Assembly: GCA_022376925.1 (NCBI GenBank)
Contig: JAIOJX010000005.1
Span: forward strand, 157,309,501-157,373,500
Source: Tragulus kanchil
Taxonomy: Eukaryota > Chordata > Mammalia > Artiodactyla > Tragulidae
DNA length: 64,000 nucleotides
Direction of reading: 5' to 3'
In this document: positions 58,006 to 64,000 of the stretch, in pieces
Layout: the number at the start of each line of letters is the position of its first letter
Position numbering within the stretch: the first letter of the stretch is position 1
Position numbers and translations under genes: made by a program
The notes under the pieces: generated by a model
The model's database searches: none
What the model was told of the DNA's origin: nothing
Seen by the model: the letters and a program-made list of their open reading frames with translations, nothing else

Positions 58006-58689
58006 TGAATTTAAAATTGCTTTATTTTTAAAAACCGGTAAGTTGATACTTGAAGAATAAGTGGACCAGACAGATAAAATAGGGTGGAAGTGAAAGGCAA
58101 GAGTGGACACTTAGATAAGAGGTAAGGTCTAAAGGTGAGAAGGACCTCTCTGCATTTAAATAACAGGGGCAAGGTCAGAGAGGCTGGAGCTAGGAGAAGA
58201 ATAAGGATGGATATAAAGCAAGGGGCAGACATGCAGAGACACATGGGCTGCTTGAAGAATTTGAACATTATCCTAAAGGTAACAGGCAACCACAGAAGAT
58301 TTCCCCCAGCAGGGGTATGGCAGGACCAGATTTAACTTTTCTGTCTTTCTTGAACTCCTAATTTACCATCTATAAACAGGTCACAGTTAAACTGCTTTGA
58401 GTTACTGTTTTGTTTTGCTTGTAAATTCTGTCTCTTATCCAGATGTAAACCACATTTACATCTCCTTTCATAAATGTGATATGCAAATTTAAAAGGAATC
58501 CAACAAACAGTTGAGACTAGTGATTTGTTTTTCCATTTTATTAACTTGGACATAAAATAAACCTTCATAACATAGCTATAGGGCTAAAATTGTTTAATGC
58601 ACATGCCTTTTAATCTATCAGTTCTGCATCTAAGAGTTCACCCTCAAGAGAATCAGGCATTTTAATAAAGAAGACTGAGTGCCAAAGAA

Positions 58690-59055
58690 CTAGTGCTTTC
58701 GAACTGTGGTGCTGGAGAAGACTCTTGGGAGTATCTTGGACTGCAAGAAGATCAAACCAGTCAGTCCTAAAGGAAATCAACCCTGAATACTCACTGGAAC
58801 AACTGATGCTGAAGCTCCAATTCGTTGGCCACCTGATGTGAAGAACAGACTCACTGGAAAAGACCCTAATGCTGAGAAAGACTGAGGTCAGGAGAAGGGG
58901 ATGCCAGAGGATGAGATGGTTGGATGGCATCACTGAACTGAATGGACATGAGTCTGAGCACACTCTAGGAGATAGAGAAGGACAGGGAAGCCTGGTGTGC
59001 TGCAGTCCTCGGGGTCACAAAGAGTTGGACACAACTTGGGCACTGAATAACAACA
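58690..59055 (+). mobile_element. BovB LINE 3' terminal fragment, sense
   Basis: TCGAACTGTGGTGCTGGAGA, ACTGATGCTGAAGCTCCAAT, ATGAGATGGTTGGATGGCAT and CACAAAGAGTTGGACACAAC follow the end of BovB ORF2 and its 3' end. The frame is broken and there is no intact coding sequence. Opposite orientation to the dynein gene. Confidence 0.85.
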
Positions 59056-59132
59056 TAAAAGGAAATGACAATTTGACTGACAACCAATTCCTTAACAGCA
59101 GCAACAAAAGCCAGAAGAGAAGAGTACATTTT

Positions 59133-59180
59133 CTGTGCTAGGATATTTTCTGTGCTAGGATATTTCCTGTGCTAGGATAA
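59133..59180 (+). repeat. 17-bp unit repeated three times
   Basis: CTGTGCTAGGATATTTT-like units begin at 59133, 59150 and 59167, with one T/C change in the third. Confidence 0.85.
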
Positions 59181-59675
59181 TTGTAAATCTAGAATTGTAT
59201 ACCAGACAAAATTGTCTTTCATGAATGAGGGTAACGCCAAAGATCTGAACAGACACTTCACTAAACAGAGTAGCTATCAACATCATTATTTGCTAGGAAA
59301 ATGCAAACCAAAACCACAATGAGATACTACTTCACATTTACAAGAATGGTTATAATAAAACAAAAGATAGTAACAAGTGCTGACAAGGATGTGAAGAAAT
59401 TTAAGTCCTCATACATTGCTGGAAGGGACTGTGAAATGGTGCAGTCTCTCTGGAAAACAATTACCATGTTCCTAAAATGTTAGGGATAGTTTAACTACCT
59501 GACCTAATAATTACATTGCTGGTTGTCTATTCAAGAGAAATGAAAAGATGTGTCCACACAAAGACTTGCCTGCGAATATTCTAACAGCATTATTCATTAT
59601 AACCAAAAAGTGGAAACTACCCAAATATCCATAAAGTGGTGAATGGATAAACAACATGTGTTATATTCATAAGTG

Positions 59676-59885
59676 CGTGTTAAGTATCTTCAGTCGTGTC
59701 CGGCTCTTTCTGTCCCTGTAGACTGTAGCTCACCAGGCTCTGTCCATGGAATTCTCCAGCCAAGAATACTGGAGTTGCTATTTCCTCCTCCAGGGGATCT
59801 TCCCAACCCAGGGATGAAGCCCATGTTTCTTACGTCCCCTGCATTGGCAGGCAGGTTCTTTACCACTAGTGCCACCTGGGAGGCC
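59676..59885 (-). mobile_element. Bov-tA SINE nested in the L1, copy 1
   Basis: Antisense: CAGTCGTGTCCGGCTCTTTC, AGCCAAGAATACTGGAGTTG and TACCACTAGTGCCACCTGGG. Confidence 0.87.
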
Positions 59886-59894
59886 TGTCATATT

Positions 59895-59931
59895 CATATA
59901 TATATAGAGAGAGAGAGAGATAGATAGACAT
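59895..59931. repeat. (TA)n(GA)n(TAGA)n microsatellite (also at 60984-61020)
   Basis: ATATATATATAGAGAGAGAG then ATAGATAGA, directly adjoining the SINE. The second copy is in duplication 18. Confidence 0.85.
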
Positions 59932-60764
59932 AGGAATATTATTTCGCAATCAAAAACAATGAAGTAGTGATACATTCTACAATGTGGATGAACTTTTAAA
60001 ACCTTATGCTAAGAATTCATACACAAAAAACCACATAGTATATGATTCAAGTTATAGGAAATATCCAGAAAAAGCAAGTCGACAGAGATAGAAAGTAGAT
60101 TAGTGGTGGCCTGAGGCTGAGGGTGGGAGTATGAGTTGATTACAAATGGGATCCTGAATTCTTTGGGGGTAATGGAAATATTCAGAAATTAAAGAACTGT
60201 CAATATGAGTGAATTCATGATAGGCAAACTATACCTCAATAAAGCTGTTTTTCAACAACAACAACAAAAAAGAAGGGCAAAATAAGACAAAAACAAAAAA
60301 GTTTACAATCAACGGACCCTCAGTGATAGAAATTCTAAAGTGTGTACTTCAGAAAGGAGGATAATTATTTTGACAGAAGAATTGAGATGTAGAAAAGAAT
60401 GGGTCCATGCATGGGAAACCAGTATGGTATAAAACAATACTTATATGTCTCACTGGGGCGTTAGAAAAGAAGCAAGATAAAATTAAACCCTAAGTCCTCA
60501 TACATTGCTGGAAGGGACTGTGAAATGGTGCAGTCTCTCTGGAAAACAATTACCATGTTCCTAAAATGTTAGGGATAGTTTAACTACCTGACCTAATAAT
60601 TACATTGCTGGTTGTCTATTCAAGAGAAATGAAAAGATGTGTCCACACAAAGACTTGCCTGCGAATATTCTAACAGCATTATTCATTATAACCGAAAAGT
60701 GGAAACTACCCAAATATCCATAAAGTGGTGAATGGATAAACAACATGTGTTATATTCATAAGTG

Positions 60765-60974
60765 CGTGTTAAGTATCTTCAGTCGTGTCCGGCTCTTTCT
60801 GTCCCTGTAGACTGTAGCTCACCAGGCTCTGTCCATGGAATTCTCCAGCCAAGAATACTGGAGTTGCTATTTCCTCCTCCAGGGGATCTTCCCAACCCAG
60901 GGATGAAGCCCATGTTTCTTACGTCCCCTGCATTGGCAGGCAGGTTCTTTACCACTAGTGCCACCTGGGAGGCC
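60765..60974 (-). mobile_element. Bov-tA SINE, duplicate copy
   Basis: Same insertion as 59676-59885, offset 1089. Confidence 0.87.
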
Positions 60975-62074
60975 TGTCATATTCATATATATATAGAGAG
61001 AGAGAGAGATAGATAGACATAGGAATATTATTTCGCAATCAAAAACAATGAAGTAGTGATACATTCTACAATGTGGATGAACTTTTAAAACCTTATGCTA
61101 AGAATTCATACACAAAAAACCACATAGTATATGATTCAAGTTATAGGAAATATCCAGAAAAAGCAAGTCGACAGAGATAGAAAGTAGATTAGTGGTGGCC
61201 TGAGGCTGAGGGTGGGAGTATGAGTTGATTACAAATGGGATCCTGAATTCTTTGGGGGTAATGGAAATATTCAGAAATTAAAGAACTGTCAATATGAGTG
61301 AATTCATGATAGGCAAACTATACCTCAATAAAGCTGTTTTTCAACAACAACAACAAAAAAGAAGGGCAAAATAAGACAAAAACAAAAAAGTTTACAATCA
61401 ACGGACCCTCAGTGATAGAAATTCTAAAGTGTGTACTTCAGAAAGGAGGATAATTATTTTGACAGAAGAATTGAGATGTAGAAAAGAATGGGTCCATGCA
61501 TGGGAAACCAGTATGGTATAAAACAATACTTATATGTCTCACTGGGGCGTTAGAAAAGAAGCAAGATAAAATTAAAACCCTAACATGCCAGGAGAGGAAC
61601 AATGTAGTTAAAGTTGCCTAAAGTTTAACTGAGAAAAGGATCAAGAAGTTCACTTTAGGTTTAATTAAAACTGAATGTTAAAATTTCTAGGGTAATCAGA
61701 AGCACAGTATATAACTTCCAAACTATCCAAGGGGGAAATACAATGAGAAAAATTCATATTCAGCAAAAGATCAAGAAGGAGGAAGAAAAGAAACAAAACG
61801 TAGAAACAGTGGTGCTAAAAAAAACAGTGTTCTACGTTATTCTTCACATTTTATAAATGCTCTTGTATTTATTTAACATTTAATAAATCAGTTTTAAAAT
61901 AATCAAATACACAAAGACCATGTACAAAGATTATTTATGACAGTATTTGTAAAAATAAATCCTGAACAAGCTCTATAAAAATCTATATATCTAGTAAAAA
62001 TGGTGATGTAGTTCTATATTAATTGATAAGGTAGAGCTATTGAATTGATATTATTCAGTGAAATGTGTTTTCCA

Positions 62075-62262
62075 CTGAGTCATGTTAGACTCTTTGCAAC
62101 CCCATGGACAGAGGAGCCTGCCAGGCAAGAATTCTCCAGGCAAGAATACTGGTGTGGATAGCCATTTCCTTCTCAAGGGGATCTTCCCAACCCAGCGATC
62201 GAACCCAGGTCTCCTGCATTGCAGGTAGATTCTTTACCATCTGAGCCACAGGGAAACCCATG
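62075..62262 (-). mobile_element. Bov-tA SINE, copy 1
   Basis: Antisense: TTTGCAACCCCATGGACAGA, CAGGCAAGAATACTGGTGTG, CCCAGCGATCGAACCCAGGT and CCATCTGAGCCACAGGGAAA. Confidence 0.88.
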
Positions 62263-63173
62263 ACATGAAACAGCATGGTACAAAACCATATGGTATGATC
62301 TAATTTCTTCTTGATAACATCGTGTGCATAGTCACAGGAAAAATCGGTATGATGAGTTTTTACGTGATTATCACTTTTTGGCTTTTATTTACTGTTAATT
62401 TTTCTCAATGAAAAAGTATGATTTTTATCATAAAGAGTATTAAAACCATTTTCATTTTGAAAAATAGAAAACAAAAATAAGCCCTTAGATACAAATTCCA
62501 CCACAAGGGTTAAGACCTCAACAGAGACGAATCAGTGAGAAATATTTTAGGTTCCTTGAAACATGTCTTAACAGAAGAATTGAGATGTAGAAAAGAAGGG
62601 CCAGCATAAAATTGGTATAAAACAATACTTATATGTCTCACTGGGGCGTTAGAAAAGAAGCAAGATAAAATTAAAACCCTAACATGCCAGGAGAGGAACA
62701 ATGTAGTTAAAGTTGCCTAAAGTTTAACTGAGAAAAGGATCAAGAAGTTCACTTTAGGTTTAATTAAAACTGAATGTTAAAATTTCTAGGGTAATCAGAA
62801 GCACAGTATATAACTTCCAAACTATCCAAGGGGGAAATACAATGAGAAAAATTCATATTCAGCAAAAGATCAAGAAGGAGGAAGAAAAGAAACAAAACGT
62901 AGAAACAGTGGTGCTAAAAAAAACAGTGTTCTACGTTATTCTTCACATTTTATAAATGCTCTTGTATTTATTTAACATTTAATAAATCAGTTTTAAAATA
63001 ATCAAATACACAAAGACCATGTACAAAGATTATTTATGACAGTATTTGTAAAAATAAATCCTGAACAAGCTCTATAAAAATCTATATATCTAGTAAAAAT
63101 GGTGATGTAGTTCTATATTAATTGATAAGGTAGAGCTATTGAATTGATATTATTCAGTGAAATGTGTTTTCCA

Positions 63174-63361
63174 CTGAGTCATGTTAGACTCTTTGCAACC
63201 CCATGGACAGAGGAGCCTGCCAGGCAAGAATTCTCCAGGCAAGAATACTGGTGTGGATAGCCATTTCCTTCTCAAGGGGATCTTCCCAACCCAGCGATCG
63301 AACCCAGGTCTCCTGCATTGCAGGTAGATTCTTTACCATCTGAGCCACAGGGAAACCCATG
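63174..63361 (-). mobile_element. Bov-tA SINE, duplicate copy
   Basis: Same insertion as 62075-62262, offset 1099. Confidence 0.88.
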
Positions 63362-63669
63362 ACATGAAACAGCATGGTACAAAACCATATGGTATGATCT
63401 AATTTCTTCTTGATAACATCGTGTGCATAGTCACAGGAAAAATCGGTATGATGAGTTTTTACGTGATTATCACTTTTTGGCTTTTATTTACTGTTAATTT
63501 TTCTCAATGAAAAAGTATGATTTTTATCATAAAGAGTATTAAAACCATTTTCATTTTGAAAAATAGAAAACAAAAATAAGCCCTTAGATACAAATTCCAC
63601 CACAAGGGTTAAGACCTCAACAGAGACGAATCAGTGAGAAATATTTTAGGTTCCTTGAAACATGTCTTA

Positions 63670-64000
63670 AAAATCCCAAGTAACATTTATGCCCCACAAA
63701 AAGCCCCCTTCTGCCTTTTCTTACAGCACATGTAATAAGGGTCTTACCTTTCTCCTTCATCTCTCGGTGTGAATTAAACAACCCTTTGTGAAACACCCTA
63801 CTAACGGACAGAATCTTAAGGAGTTACCGTTAAAATTATCCAGGCTTCTTTGCTTATGAAAAAACTGTATTTTTTTCAGAGGGAATTTTATTCATCTGGC
63901 CTTTAATTCTTTAGGAAGCCAGCTGAAGAATGGAGGAGATGCCTCTGTCTTCAGCAATTTTATGGATCGACTGGCATTAGGACTCAAACCTGCACGTCCA
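63670..64000. other. Unique intronic sequence at window end
   Basis: No repeat or dynein exon recognised. A CTTACCTTTCTCC string at about 63745 looks like a minus-strand donor, but the sequence before it does not read as dynein. Confidence 0.4.

Larger units (their letters stand above)
56051..58372. repeat. Tandem duplication 17 (56051-57204 / 57217-58372)
   Basis: Offset 1166 to 1168. The change is one extra GT unit in a (GT)n run near 57683. 12-bp filler. Contains a sense CHR-type SINE. Confidence 0.95.
59205..60255 (+). mobile_element. Old L1 3' end, sense, split by a Bov-tA
   Basis: CAAAACCACAATGAGATACT, AAGTGGAAACTACCCAAATA, GTGAATGGATAAACAACATG and ACTATACCTCAATAAAGCTG are the standard order of an L1M-type ORF2 end and 3' UTR. 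Non-functional. The part from 59402 repeats in duplication 18. Confidence 0.82.
59402..61576. repeat. Tandem duplication 18 (59402-60487 / 60491-61576)
   Basis: Offset 1089 with A/G at about 59604/60693. The junction shares CCCTAA-like sequence with the true continuation. It lies within an L1 3' end with a nested Bov-tA. Confidence 0.95.
61462..63669. repeat. Tandem duplication 19, no filler (61462-62570 / 62571-63669)
   Basis: Offset 1109 to 1099 after a ~10-bp deletion near 62600. Directly abutting copies. It overlaps duplication 18, so the 60373-60487 segment appears three times. Confidence 0.94.

Noticed and set aside
1..63669. A new repeat system (array, cassette or programmed duplication) based on the regular 1.1-kb periodicity
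   Set aside because: Each duplicated unit is unrelated to the others, copies occur only in pairs or overlapping chains, there is no shared end motif, two conserved exons would be frameshifted, and fillers contain displaced snippets. False duplication explains all of this more simply.
63740..63775. Donor-like CTTACCTTTCTCC on the minus strand as the next upstream dynein exon
   Set aside because: The sequence preceding it does not translate to the conserved dynein segment expected before the 157-bp exon.
1..64000. CRISPR array, bacterial operon or organelle insertion
   Set aside because: No short regularly spaced repeats, no prokaryotic gene structure and no mitochondrial gene sequence. Repeat content is clearly ruminant nuclear.

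Overview
The window is ruminant (bovid) nuclear DNA. It is dense in Pecoran repeats: Bov-tA and CHR-type tRNA-derived SINEs, BovB/RTE LINE fragments, a bovine-type mariner MITE, and older mammalian MIR, L1, MLT1 and hAT-Charlie remnants. The only protein-coding content I can support is five exons on the minus strand that encode the C-terminal ~300 residues of an axonemal dynein heavy chain. From memory of the C-terminal sequence it fits DNAH8 better than its close paralogue DNAH5. The exons, in transcription order, are 54442-54598 (157 bp), 46575-46727 (153 bp), 46299-46488 (190 bp), 25117-25238 (122 bp) and 21061-21348 (288 bp with TAA). All boundaries are canonical GT/AG, phases join without error, and a likely poly(A) signal with a GU-rich downstream element follows the stop at about 20.95 kb.

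The dominant structure is not a gene. At least 19 places carry a direct head-to-tail duplication with a period of about 1.07-1.17 kb, each involving different sequence. Copies are nearly identical and are usually separated by 0-100 bp of junction filler. In two stretches (about 47.9-58.4 kb and 59.4-63.7 kb) the duplications chain, so the sequence reads as ~2-kb tiles laid end to end, each sharing ~1.1 kb with its neighbour. Two DNAH8 exons (122 and 157 bp, neither a multiple of three) are duplicated whole, and a third duplication breaks inside the terminal exon. Real tandem duplication of these exons would shift the frame. I therefore read the pattern as false duplication from unmerged contig or gap-fill overlaps, not as a new biological system. 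About 21 kb of the 64 kb is probably redundant and the true locus is probably near 43 kb.

Layout: 1-20.9 kb is gene-free sequence downstream of the dynein gene, with MIR, LTR, SINE, L1 and hAT remnants and five of the duplications. 21-64 kb is the 3' part of the dynein gene and its introns, with antisense and sense BovB and L1 fragments, many SINEs and the other 14 duplications. I found no rRNA, functional tRNA, CRISPR or bacterial-type features, and no second protein-coding gene.
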